DNA from: an uncultured Prevotella sp.
Lineage (GTDB): Bacteria; Bacteroidota; Bacteroidia; Bacteroidales; Bacteroidaceae
NCBI GenBank assembly: GCA_937874345.1
Contig: CALNBT010000248.1
Location: 1-27,409 of the forward strand
Direction of reading: 5' to 3'
DNA: 27,409 bases
A program made the position numbers and the translations under genes. The number at the start of each line of letters is the position of its first letter. The stretch's first letter is position 1. Below the pieces are notes generated by a model that saw nothing but the letters and a program-made list of their open reading frames with translations, did not search any database and was not told the origin of the DNA. Below are positions 8,542 through 15,982 of this stretch, one piece after another.

Positions 8542-10017
8542 TTAGAATTTTCTTTTTACAATTTTATCAAAGTCTGCCGTGAGGTTTCTTCTATCCACCC
8601 AGTCATATAGAGTTGCTTTGCGAAGTGTATAATAGTAAGACCAGTACAATTGCAACTGACCAATATACTGTAGTTTGGCCGTCTCCTGTTCCTGCATGGC
8701 TGTATTCAGTTCCGTTACGCTCACGGTTCCGGTTTCAAATCGTTTCTTAGTTATTTCATAGCGTTCCTTAGAAATATCCTGAGCTCGCATTGAGGTGCGG
8801 CACTGTTCAGCCTGGAAACTGAACTGCAATGCCTGCTGACGTATGTTTTGCACATATTCTTCCTCGGCACGTTCTATCTGCGTCTTGGCCAGTTCTAGTT
8901 TGGACTGCGCCACCTTTACACGGCCTTTCTTAACACCCCAATCAAAGATCGGCATGGCCAGTGTAAGCCCCACTATCTCATTGTCACGAAGATGACTGTA
9001 GGCTGACGAGAAATTGTCGGCTGTTTGGTTAAAACCAATTTCACCGTTCAACTGCAACTGTATGCCTTTAGCCGATTTAGCCGAGGCCAAATTCTGCTTA
9101 GCAGCCAGAAGGGTCAGATCCTGACTGATTTGATGAGATGAGTTCTCCAATGCCTTCGAGAGAATGTCATTCTCAGTCACCGTAATGTCCGTCACATTAG
9201 ATGGAGGAATCAGTCTCACTTGCTGATAATCCCTGACTCCCATGTAGGAAAATAGGCTGAACAGAGAATTATCCATCTGTATACGTGAATTCGTCACGGC
9301 GACCTTTGCGTTGAGTTTTGACAACTCAAGCTGTAGGATATCAGATTTTGTGATTGTACCCAGTTCGAATCTCTTCAACGAAATATCATAAAGTCGCGTC
9401 AGGTCTTCCAGTTTAGCCACATCCTGATTGTAGTTTGATTGAGCTGTAATCGCACTAAAGAAAAGATTGGTGGTCTGGATGGCCACTGATTCCATACCTT
9501 CAAGATATACCTTCTTTGCACGTTCATATTCCTTTGGTGCAATCTTCTTTTGCCATTTCAGTGCATTATATGACCGAAGTGGTTGGGTGTAAGACAACCG
9601 AAGTGGCTGTGAGTTATAAGTTTTCAAATCATAGTTGAACTGATCCAACCTATTGAGATATGACTGGAGAGACAACGTACCTCCCAATGATGGCAACTGC
9701 TGATCGACCGAGAGCATCAGGTTGTTGGTCATAGAGTTGTTGTCCACATAGTTTATCTTACCTGTCTCAGCATCTCGTGCCTCCACTCTTGAATGGTTGA
9801 AGTTCATCAGTCCTCCACTCAGATTGACAGCCGGCAACAATTCCGCTCGGAAGGAGCGATAAGTCCAGTAGTCGGCAGTGAACTGAAACTGTGCCAGTTT
9901 GGCGTCAAAGGAGTTTTCCTGTGATATTCTTATGGCATTCGTAAGAGTAAGCTGCTGAGCATGGACCTTTCCATAGGTCATTACCATAAGACAATAAATA
10001 TACAAGAGTTTTCTCAT
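8542..10017 (-). CDS. TolC-family outer-membrane efflux protein
   Basis: A 491-residue protein with a cleavable signal (cut probably after HA at about residue 20) and two related halves rich in long alpha-helices, as in OprM and TolC. Typical features are the N-terminal LTLTNAIRISQENSFDAKLA repeat, the polar helical runs ending QLELSKLNAKVA and the second-half GLTLAMPIFDWGVKKGRVK segment with its FETGTVSVTELNTA helix. It forms the trimeric exit duct for the tripartite pump encoded immediately downstream. It begins five bases after the O-antigen-ligase-like gene and ends three bases before the adaptor gene, so it is part of the same transcript. Confidence 0.93.
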   Translation of the reverse strand: MRKLLYIYCLMVMTYGKVHAQQLTLTNAIRISQENSFDAKLAQFQFTADYWTYRSFRAELLPAVNLSGGLMNFNHSRVEARDAETGKINYVDNNSMTNNLMLSVDQQLPSLGGTLSLQSYLNRLDQFNYDLKTYNSQPLRLSYTQPLRSYNALKWQKKIAPKEYERAKKVYLEGMESVAIQTTNLFFSAITAQSNYNQDVAKLEDLTRLYDISLKRFELGTITKSDILQLELSKLNAKVAVTNSRIQMDNSLFSLFSYMGVRDYQQVRLIPPSNVTDITVTENDILSKALENSSHQISQDLTLLAAKQNLASAKSAKGIQLQLNGEIGFNQTADNFSSAYSHLRDNEIVGLTLAMPIFDWGVKKGRVKVAQSKLELAKTQIERAEEEYVQNIRQQALQFSFQAEQCRTSMRAQDISKERYEITKKRFETGTVSVTELNTAMQEQETAKLQYIGQLQLYWSYYYTLRKATLYDWVDRRNLTADFDKIVKRKF

Positions 10018-10022
10018 GTTTC

Positions 10023-11951
10023 TTATCTAAAAATTTTGTTATTTATATACTTGTCAGGACATTGAATAATGTCGCCATTATAATATATGCTATCAGCTAT
10101 CTGTCTCATCTGCTGAGTAGCCTTCGATTCTATCTTTACATAAGACTTTCGGATAACTTTTGCCATGTCATAAGCTTTTGCCTGTTCTCCGATATCTGCA
10201 TACATCATCATAATCTGATACAGAGGATAGAGGCGGTTCGGCATAATGGCATATGCCTTGTTGTAAGACTCTTCCGCCAACTCATAGAATTGTTCATTGC
10301 GATAGTTGTTTCCCATAATGATGTAGAATATCGGATCTGCACTCACAAGGGTAGCCTTACGCAATATAGCATTACTGTCCCTGTAGCGTTTTTCACTACT
10401 AAGTGTTTTTGCAAAGTCAAACAAATACTGAGGGTTATCTGTCTCATATGGGAGTAATTTATAATAGTCGGTCAGGAAAGCAGCATTCTGCATACTTGCA
10501 AAAAGATTTGCATTTTTATCTTGTTCTATTCGGTCAGATACTTCCTCCTTCAGGCAACAGCTAAAGGCTATCGTAATCAGACATAAAAAGAGACACATTA
10601 TTTTACTAATATTCAAACTTAATGACGCATTATTTACAGATTCACTCCATGCAATAACTATTATGGCAATGATTGTGTACGGAAGAAGCTCAAATGGATA
10701 TGAAAACATGGAAAAGATTATCAATGAGACCATGCCTAAGAACAGAACTTTGGACTGCTTGTAAAGTCTTACCAAAGCAAACACAACCGTAGTTATACAT
10801 AGTATGACACCAATTAGGCCTTGTTCCACAAGCACTTTCAACAAGTCATTGTAAGAATAATCAGTAACACCGGCAGAACCATATATTCCTGATTGAGGAT
10901 TTGCATTCCACATCTCAGCAATTCCTTCAGTACATGCATTTCGGAATCCTCCTACGCCGACTCCGAGCCATATATCATGCATCCATGATGTCAATAAGGC
11001 AATCCATATCAATGTCCTTCCATCTGCAGAACCACGTTTGATGAAATAGAAGGCAACAGCAAGTGCAGCAAGACCTCCCCATACAAAGTATCTGTACTTC
11101 CAATACCAGTTCCTGTATATCCACAGAGCACACAAGCCAAATCCCACAAATGCAGCTCGACTCCATGTTGCAGGAAGAACAAGTAATGGCAGTAACACAA
11201 GGGAAGAGAAAAAATAAAACGTACTTAGAACAATCCTACTCAAAATCTTATGGAGATTTGCCACGGAGTAAATAGCCGAATAGGCTTTATCCTTGCTTTT
11301 CGTGTTCTTTAATTTGCTAATTAACTTATATAAATAGCAAAACACATATTTCGACTTTATCTTAATCTCATATAGAATATCCAGTTTGTAAAAAATGATG
11401 GCGTACAATCCCATTATTGCAGCTATCATAAGGTAAGCAGAATAAGGTCCGGGATTCTGGAATGTACCTGTGAGAATAAACAGATGGTGACGACTTGTAC
11501 CTGTAAGCATCTGATAGATTCCTATTGCAGCCTCATAGGTTCCACAACCAATAATACCAACAACCAACCACCATACAGATAAGCAGGTGTTATTCAGCAC
11601 ACATCTTAAGGTGAAGTACAACAGAATTATCCCCATTACCTTCAGGCAGTCTGTACCACAAGGATATTCTGCTCCAATCCATACTCTACCTACATAATAC
11701 AAAGTCCAAATCATGACAAGACCATCCACAATTGTAACTTTCATCTTTACATTGTTGAGGAGAATGCATATAATACCCATAATTCCTATGACAGGAGTGC
11801 CCATGCAAAGCATTTCATTGGCATCTGCCCATCGCACCTCCACAGGTAGTAATGTTAACCAAAGCAGAAAACCTATAGCCAACATTTGTAAAAACAAAAA
11901 TATACAAGGTTTGGCCTTGCTTATGTCTATTCTTAATTTTTCATTCATCAT
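10023..11951 (-). CDS. O-antigen ligase/polymerase-like membrane protein with TPR-type C-terminus
   Basis: A 642-residue protein with about a dozen membrane segments through residue 465, followed by a soluble tail of about 170 residues. Family marks of the Wzy_C/WaaL fold are present: TGTFQNPGPYSAYL (161-174), ATWSRAAFVGFG (261-272, the usual SRxA segment) and DIWLGVGVGGF (326-336) at the start of the large periplasmic loop. WaaL-like enzymes join a lipid-carried glycan to an acceptor in the periplasm; PglL-like members glycosylate proteins. The tail (about 507-600) reads as two or three tetratricopeptide-like helical pairs, such as AEESYNKAYAIMPNRLYPLY. Its start overlaps the signal peptidase stop by four bases (an ATG follows at 11948 as the second codon). 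In this operon a protein O-glycosylation or glycan-conjugation role for the exported peptide is a fair guess but unproven. Confidence 0.8.
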   Translation of the reverse strand: MMNEKLRIDISKAKPCIFLFLQMLAIGFLLWLTLLPVEVRWADANEMLCMGTPVIGIMGIICILLNNVKMKVTIVDGLVMIWTLYYVGRVWIGAEYPCGTDCLKVMGIILLYFTLRCVLNNTCLSVWWLVVGIIGCGTYEAAIGIYQMLTGTSRHHLFILTGTFQNPGPYSAYLMIAAIMGLYAIIFYKLDILYEIKIKSKYVFCYLYKLISKLKNTKSKDKAYSAIYSVANLHKILSRIVLSTFYFFSSLVLLPLLVLPATWSRAAFVGFGLCALWIYRNWYWKYRYFVWGGLAALAVAFYFIKRGSADGRTLIWIALLTSWMHDIWLGVGVGGFRNACTEGIAEMWNANPQSGIYGSAGVTDYSYNDLLKVLVEQGLIGVILCITTVVFALVRLYKQSKVLFLGMVSLIIFSMFSYPFELLPYTIIAIIVIAWSESVNNASLSLNISKIMCLFLCLITIAFSCCLKEEVSDRIEQDKNANLFASMQNAAFLTDYYKLLPYETDNPQYLFDFAKTLSSEKRYRDSNAILRKATLVSADPIFYIIMGNNYRNEQFYELAEESYNKAYAIMPNRLYPLYQIMMMYADIGEQAKAYDMAKVIRKSYVKIESKATQQMRQIADSIYYNGDIIQCPDKYINNKIFR

Positions 11952-12772
11952 TTATCTTTCTTAATCACTTTCTGAACCACACCTACAATGTATTCCTCTG
12001 GCACGACGCCCCAGTGTCGGGAGTCTAATGAGTTCATCACGTTGTCACCAGCCATGAAATAATAGTTGTGTTCCCACTTATGATGTGTTATTCGCTTGCC
12101 ATCAGCATAAGCTTCGTTCTTTTGCCAGTCCCATGTAATCTTTTTTCTTAGTTCCCATTCAAGCATAACATTATAAACCGCTGCTTCAAGAGCAAAAATC
12201 TTTATAATGTCATCCTTCCTTGGAATATACATCGGGCCAAAGTTCTTTATGTTCCATCCATTACAGTATGGTGGTATCCAGAAGCCCTCGATTATCAACG
12301 AGTCAGGTGTATTCTCCAAATTTGTTTGTTCCTCTTCAAGGCAAAGTACATCAGTATAGTTGTTGTTCTCATAATGACCGTTTTTTGCACTTACACTATC
12401 GCCAGGAAGACCTATGCAACGTTTGCAAAACACATTGTTTATGATGAAGTTTAGCTTTCCCCAATGATTAGCAAAGTTAAACACAACAATGTCATTATGT
12501 TTGACACCGCAATAACCTTTCAGACGGAACGCTTTCAGTTCCTGCCCACTAGGATTAAAGTTTAAATCTGTATATATTCTTGCTCCATGCTTTAACTTAT
12601 TCACAATTATCTTATCGCCTGGTTTTAATGTAGGGTACATAGACACAGTAGGGATTGTGAAATAATCGAAGATTAACATCCTTGCCAGAAGCCATGCTCC
12701 GTAGAGCAATGGCACTGACAGGAATGCAGCAAATAGGTATTTTACCAATTTAAACAGCATTTTCTGTTTCAT
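11948..12772 (-). CDS. lepB: Signal peptidase I (LepB/S26 family)
   Basis: A 274-residue inner-membrane serine protease that removes signal peptides. There is one strong N-terminal membrane helix (about 10-35). Box B is PTVSMYPTLKPGD with catalytic Ser44; box D is CKRCIGLPGD with the general-base Lys117; box E is AGDNVMNSLDSRHWG near residues 241-254. All catalytic elements are intact. An insert of about 120 residues lies between boxes D and E, as in the Gram-negative periplasmic domain. It sits inside the operon between the MauE-like gene and the ligase-like gene, overlapping both neighbours by four bases. This looks like a pathway-specific paralogue, perhaps used to cut the leader of the peptide encoded at the operon head, rather than the housekeeping enzyme. 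Whether the genome has another lepB cannot be seen here. Confidence 0.92.
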   Translation of the reverse strand: MKQKMLFKLVKYLFAAFLSVPLLYGAWLLARMLIFDYFTIPTVSMYPTLKPGDKIIVNKLKHGARIYTDLNFNPSGQELKAFRLKGYCGVKHNDIVVFNFANHWGKLNFIINNVFCKRCIGLPGDSVSAKNGHYENNNYTDVLCLEEEQTNLENTPDSLIIEGFWIPPYCNGWNIKNFGPMYIPRKDDIIKIFALEAAVYNVMLEWELRKKITWDWQKNEAYADGKRITHHKWEHNYYFMAGDNVMNSLDSRHWGVVPEEYIVGVVQKVIKKDK

Positions 12773-13431
12773 GTGTATTTTTTTGTTTTTAGGCTATATC
12801 TTAATGTCATTATTACATAAAACGAGATAATAATACACAATACCGTAAAGCCAGAAATGTAGGTCGTGTGATCCAATTCCTCAAAGAACCAAAGTGAGTA
12901 CAATGGTAACACCATAATAACAGCAATACCGACATACAAATATTTATCTCTTATCAGTTTGGTAATATTCCAAGTCTCATGTTCCCTATAGCTGTTAATC
13001 ACAAGCACAAGAGACATTATCCATAACACTACACTTTTGATAAAGCTTGCAGTAGGTGTGAGATGTATCAACTCCCCAAAGCATCCACAGGATTCTATAC
13101 TTCCCATGATAGTAGGGAAGAATAAATTTAACCCTGTGAGATACACAAAGAATGAGAGCATAATACAGAAACCCAATACTGCAACTCTTCCATACTCTTT
13201 CTTCATAGCCAAGAGAGCTATCAGCATCTCGATTGCACATACAGTTATAGCTCCAATCATTGCCAAAGGATGTAACCCATCTGCCATATATGCATCAATA
13301 TACAACTGTGTTTCAAGCACAAATGAGTGAATGTTTACAGACTTGAGGATGGAAGACATTAGGAATACTAATGACAATACATTTTTCCCAAGATTAATTA
13401 TGAATCTTTTTGTAGTATAATAAACAACCAT
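12769..13431 (-). CDS. MauE/DoxX-like redox-associated membrane protein
   Basis: A 220-residue protein with about six membrane helices (roughly 14-30, 55-75, 83-103, 128-146, 164-182, 191-210). The motif SCGCFGEL with Cys115 and Cys117 lies at the periplasmic side after helix 3; this CGCFG motif marks the MauE/DoxX proteins that work with thioredoxin-like partners in disulfide formation or exchange. Its upstream neighbour encodes a thioredoxin-like lipoprotein with CxxC, which supports a redox pair acting on a Cys-rich secreted substrate, here plausibly the peptide at 15335-15733. The gap to the upstream gene is 32 bases and the downstream signal peptidase overlaps by four. A decayed homologue lies at 19626-20067. 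Family call is good; direction of electron flow is unknown. Confidence 0.82.
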   Translation of the reverse strand: MVVYYTTKRFIINLGKNVLSLVFLMSSILKSVNIHSFVLETQLYIDAYMADGLHPLAMIGAITVCAIEMLIALLAMKKEYGRVAVLGFCIMLSFFVYLTGLNLFFPTIMGSIESCGCFGELIHLTPTASFIKSVVLWIMSLVLVINSYREHETWNITKLIRDKYLYVGIAVIMVLPLYSLWFFEELDHTTYISGFTVLCIIISFYVIMTLRYSLKTKKYT

Positions 13432-13463
13432 ATGGCAATGTATTTTACAATAATTTATCTTAA

Positions 13464-14039
13464 CTATTTATTCTTCAGTTTATCATTTAGTGTTTCCAAA
13501 AGAGAGTCCTCAATTTTTGTATTGTAAAGAGGGCTTCCTACAAGTGCTACTCTATTTTTTTCATCAAGTAAAAATATTTGGTACATTGGATCCTGAAAAG
13601 GTATATGGGGATTGTTCTTTGATAATAAACTCAATGAATCTATATAAATTGGATGGTTTAACTCAGTTAAATGAAAATCAGAAGCCATTTTCTTGGAGTT
13701 TATTGTTGGAGTTGTTTGAAATACGAAAATAATATAGAAATCATTCTTGTATTTATGCTCAAATTCTACAAAATCGTTCCAAATGTACATCTGTTTTAAT
13801 GTACATTTTGAACAAGATGATGAATCTGTATAAACTACAAGTTTCATTTTTGCTTTTTCCCAAGGGCGATTGTTTTGGATTGTATCATTAATCCAACATG
13901 ACATACTCGAAAAAGGTATAGAAACAGGATTTGATTTCATCTGATTTATTGTCTCTTCAACTTTTACTTCTCGAGATTTACATCCTATACAGAAAAATGT
14001 AAAATATAATGCGGAAATATATACTAAAAAATTTCTCAT
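13464..14039 (-). CDS. Thioredoxin-like lipoprotein (CSKC)
   Basis: A 191-residue exported lipoprotein: the signal ends at the lipobox CIGC (Cys20). After a beta strand (KMKLVVYTDSSS) comes the pair CSKC (Cys76, Cys79), in the place where thioredoxin and TlpA folds have their redox CxxC. The rest follows the fold: helix EFEHKYKND, strand FYIIFVF, then MYQIFLLDEKNRVALVGSP, which is the usual strand before the C-terminal helix. It is short for TlpA and lacks the typical WCxPC context, so I name it only as thioredoxin-like. It begins two bases after the propeller gene ends and is 32 bases ahead of the MauE-like gene. A truncated homologue (20158-20490) keeps the same C-terminal half. Probably reduces, oxidises or isomerises cysteines in secreted peptides. 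Confidence 0.78.
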   Translation of the reverse strand: MRNFLVYISALYFTFFCIGCKSREVKVEETINQMKSNPVSIPFSSMSCWINDTIQNNRPWEKAKMKLVVYTDSSSCSKCTLKQMYIWNDFVEFEHKYKNDFYIIFVFQTTPTINSKKMASDFHLTELNHPIYIDSLSLLSKNNPHIPFQDPMYQIFLLDEKNRVALVGSPLYNTKIEDSLLETLNDKLKNK

Positions 14040-14041
14040 GG

Positions 14042-15241
14042 TTACCTTATACTAATATAAAAAATTGCTGGTGTTGGTATTTTCCCTTCGAATATATCAT
14101 TGATTTGTGGACAAGATTCACTTAATTGTTTCTTAGTTATTTCACTTCCTGCATTTGCCCTAATTGCTTTGACAAATTCCTCATCGATAAATGCAACTAT
14201 TTGATTGCCCCTTAAATAATAATATGTAAAAGGACAAATACCATCTATGATACTCCTGGCATTTATTATTTGCCCGTTTTTTTTGTTCTTGAGCCAAAAC
14301 ATAAAACTTCTATCATAAGTGTATTCTAACATTGAAAGAGAGTCTGTTTCTTGATATTTTATTAATCCCCACACTAATCCTTTGACATCCCATTTTTGAC
14401 CAGACGTTACATTAGCAGTAGCTAACTCTGGCTTTACTTTTGTCAAAAACTTTCCTTTGAAATCAAAATGAATAACTTTCTCTATTGAATCATTTTTGAA
14501 AACTAATACGGAATCTGACATTATAGGTATGTGTGAAAGTCTGTCTCCATTCTTAAAAAACATCCTTTCTGAAGGGATATAAGTATATGTATTTCTCAAA
14601 TACAATATATTCTTTGTGTTTTCTCCGGTAATATCTGAAATGAGTAACGCAGGAGTATTATTTTTTTTATCAGGATTTGGACACTGAACACAGTATGCAT
14701 AATTATTATGATCAATTAATCCAAAAGTATATGGAAAAGACGAACTTGTACCAATAACTCTAGTTGGATTCCCATCTTTTTTGAATACTATAATTTTTTG
14801 TCCATCTCTATCAAATACATGTACATCATTATGCTTATCGACAAAAAAGTCCACTGGTCTACCAATATATTCACTTAATGCCCTTCCTCTTTCTCCAAGT
14901 TTATATAAATAACGTCCAGTAGTGTCAAACACAAAAACGGTTCGTGCTATTTCTGAATCTAGAATATATATTCTGTTATCTTTGATAATTAACTTGGATA
15001 TTTGAAATATTTTATTAGCTGGCATAGAAAGAGAGCGAACTGAGTCAATGGAATACTGACTATTATTTAATGGATTCGTCTGACGTTCTGGATCTATTTT
15101 TATAAAAACATCCTCATGACTATCTAACGCATCTTCTTCTACAGAACTTGAACATGCTTCACAAAAAATAATCAATAAAAATACACTACATATTGTAAAA
15201 TGCCTTGCTAACTTGTTCAGCAAAATCTGATTTAATTTCAT
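14042..15241 (-). CDS. Six-bladed beta-propeller lipoprotein (DUF4934-like)
   Basis: A 399-residue lipoprotein: lipobox FCEAC with Cys30, then an acidic Ser-rich linker (SSSVEEDALDSHED), which resembles the Bacteroidetes surface-export signal. The body carries repeated NHL/propeller strands such as DNRIYILDSEIARTVFVFD, GRYLYKLGERG and DVHVFDRDGQKIIVF, with a conserved-looking GRPVDFFVDKHNDV between blades. Proteins of this kind sit beside NVEALA-type peptide genes in many Bacteroidales, and here the peptide gene is 93 bases upstream with a stem-loop between them. A role as binding partner, receptor or chaperone for the peptide at the cell surface is plausible but not shown. Translation starts at 15241, just after the T run of the stem-loop. 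Confidence 0.8.
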   Translation of the reverse strand: MKLNQILLNKLARHFTICSVFLLIIFCEACSSSVEEDALDSHEDVFIKIDPERQTNPLNNSQYSIDSVRSLSMPANKIFQISKLIIKDNRIYILDSEIARTVFVFDTTGRYLYKLGERGRALSEYIGRPVDFFVDKHNDVHVFDRDGQKIIVFKKDGNPTRVIGTSSSFPYTFGLIDHNNYAYCVQCPNPDKKNNTPALLISDITGENTKNILYLRNTYTYIPSERMFFKNGDRLSHIPIMSDSVLVFKNDSIEKVIHFDFKGKFLTKVKPELATANVTSGQKWDVKGLVWGLIKYQETDSLSMLEYTYDRSFMFWLKNKKNGQIINARSIIDGICPFTYYYLRGNQIVAFIDEEFVKAIRANAGSEITKKQLSESCPQINDIFEGKIPTPAIFYISIR

Positions 15242-15253
15242 ACTTAATTTTAT

Positions 15254-15312
15254 TTAAAAACGAGCACAAAGTTTACATATGTAATTACTCATAGTAAACA
15301 ATGTTGCTCGTT
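15254..15312 (-). terminator. Long stem-loop with T run: likely attenuator between peptide and propeller genes
   Basis: AACGAGCA (15259-15266) pairs with TGCTCGTT (15305-15312), then after a short bulge and internal loop GTTTAC (15271-15276) pairs with GTAAAC (15294-15299), and TATG (15278-15281) with CATA (15290-15293). On the minus-strand transcript the stem is followed by TTTTT (15260-15256). This has the form of a partial terminator that would let the small peptide be made in excess of the proteins downstream. It also lies very near the next start codon and could affect translation. Confidence 0.68.
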
Positions 15313-15334
15313 GTAATTAAAAAGATTCAATAAA

Positions 15335-15733
15335 TTATATCGCTTTGCATATACCTCTATAATCTGACCTACACTCATTTTCACCACTGCCCTGCTGTTG
15401 AACAGCAACATCTCTTTTACCTGGGATAGGTTTATAATCTTTATCATAACCCGCTATACAATCCTCTTTTTCTACATGATAGTGTACGTATATTGCATTA
15501 TCAATAACATTACCAAGAGCATCAACGCAAACAAAAAGAGCTCCAGCCCATTTACAAACCCTGCCCCAAGGAATTCCAGGTGCATCTGAATAACTCATAA
15601 CATTTTCTGCAAGTAACATGTTATCTTCTCCCATTTGATTTGAGACAGAATACGACTGATAGGTCTTTACAGAACCTATGCAAACAGCAACAATAGCAGC
15701 TACAGCAAGAGTAGCCTTAAATTTTTTTTTCAT
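15335..15733 (-). CDS. NVEALA-like secreted peptide precursor with five mature cysteines
   Basis: A 132-residue protein that starts MKKK, has a hydrophobic segment (about 8-21) and then LLAENVMSYSD (residues 40-50), which I read as a divergent form of the NVEALA motif that marks a family of small exported Bacteroidales peptides. The region after the motif is larger than usual (those proteins are mostly 75-95 residues) and holds Cys60, Cys69, Cys92, Cys121 and Cys129, with Gln-rich QQQGSGENE near the end and several lysines. It is the first gene of the long operon, followed by a probable attenuator, a propeller lipoprotein and a redox pair. The expected job is an extracellular peptide or small protein matured in the periplasm. 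The NVEALA assignment rests on the position and partial sequence match, so confidence is moderate. Confidence 0.62.
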   Translation of the reverse strand: MKKKFKATLAVAAIVAVCIGSVKTYQSYSVSNQMGEDNMLLAENVMSYSDAPGIPWGRVCKWAGALFVCVDALGNVIDNAIYVHYHVEKEDCIAGYDKDYKPIPGKRDVAVQQQGSGENECRSDYRGICKAI

Positions 15734-15982
15734 GTTGTTTATTTGTTAATCTTCCTCACAACAAAAAAAAGTAAGTTGCGAGAAAGGGTTAAAATTAAAA
15801 TAATTATTCTCTCAGGCTTCATCTGCAGATTCTTGATCGGAGAGTATTGCAGAATCAACCTTTTCGCAAGGATGATCGGTCCTCACTATATATCATATTC
15901 CAAAACGAAGTTGTGTGCATTAAGTCAACTTCACACTAAAGCACAGATTTGAAACAGTCAATAATTCTCAATTAATTTTTTA

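Noticed and set aside
15743..15952. 69-codon plus ORF between the peptide and transglutaminase-type genes
   Set aside because: No signal peptide or family resemblance and opposite to the operon; treated as chance.
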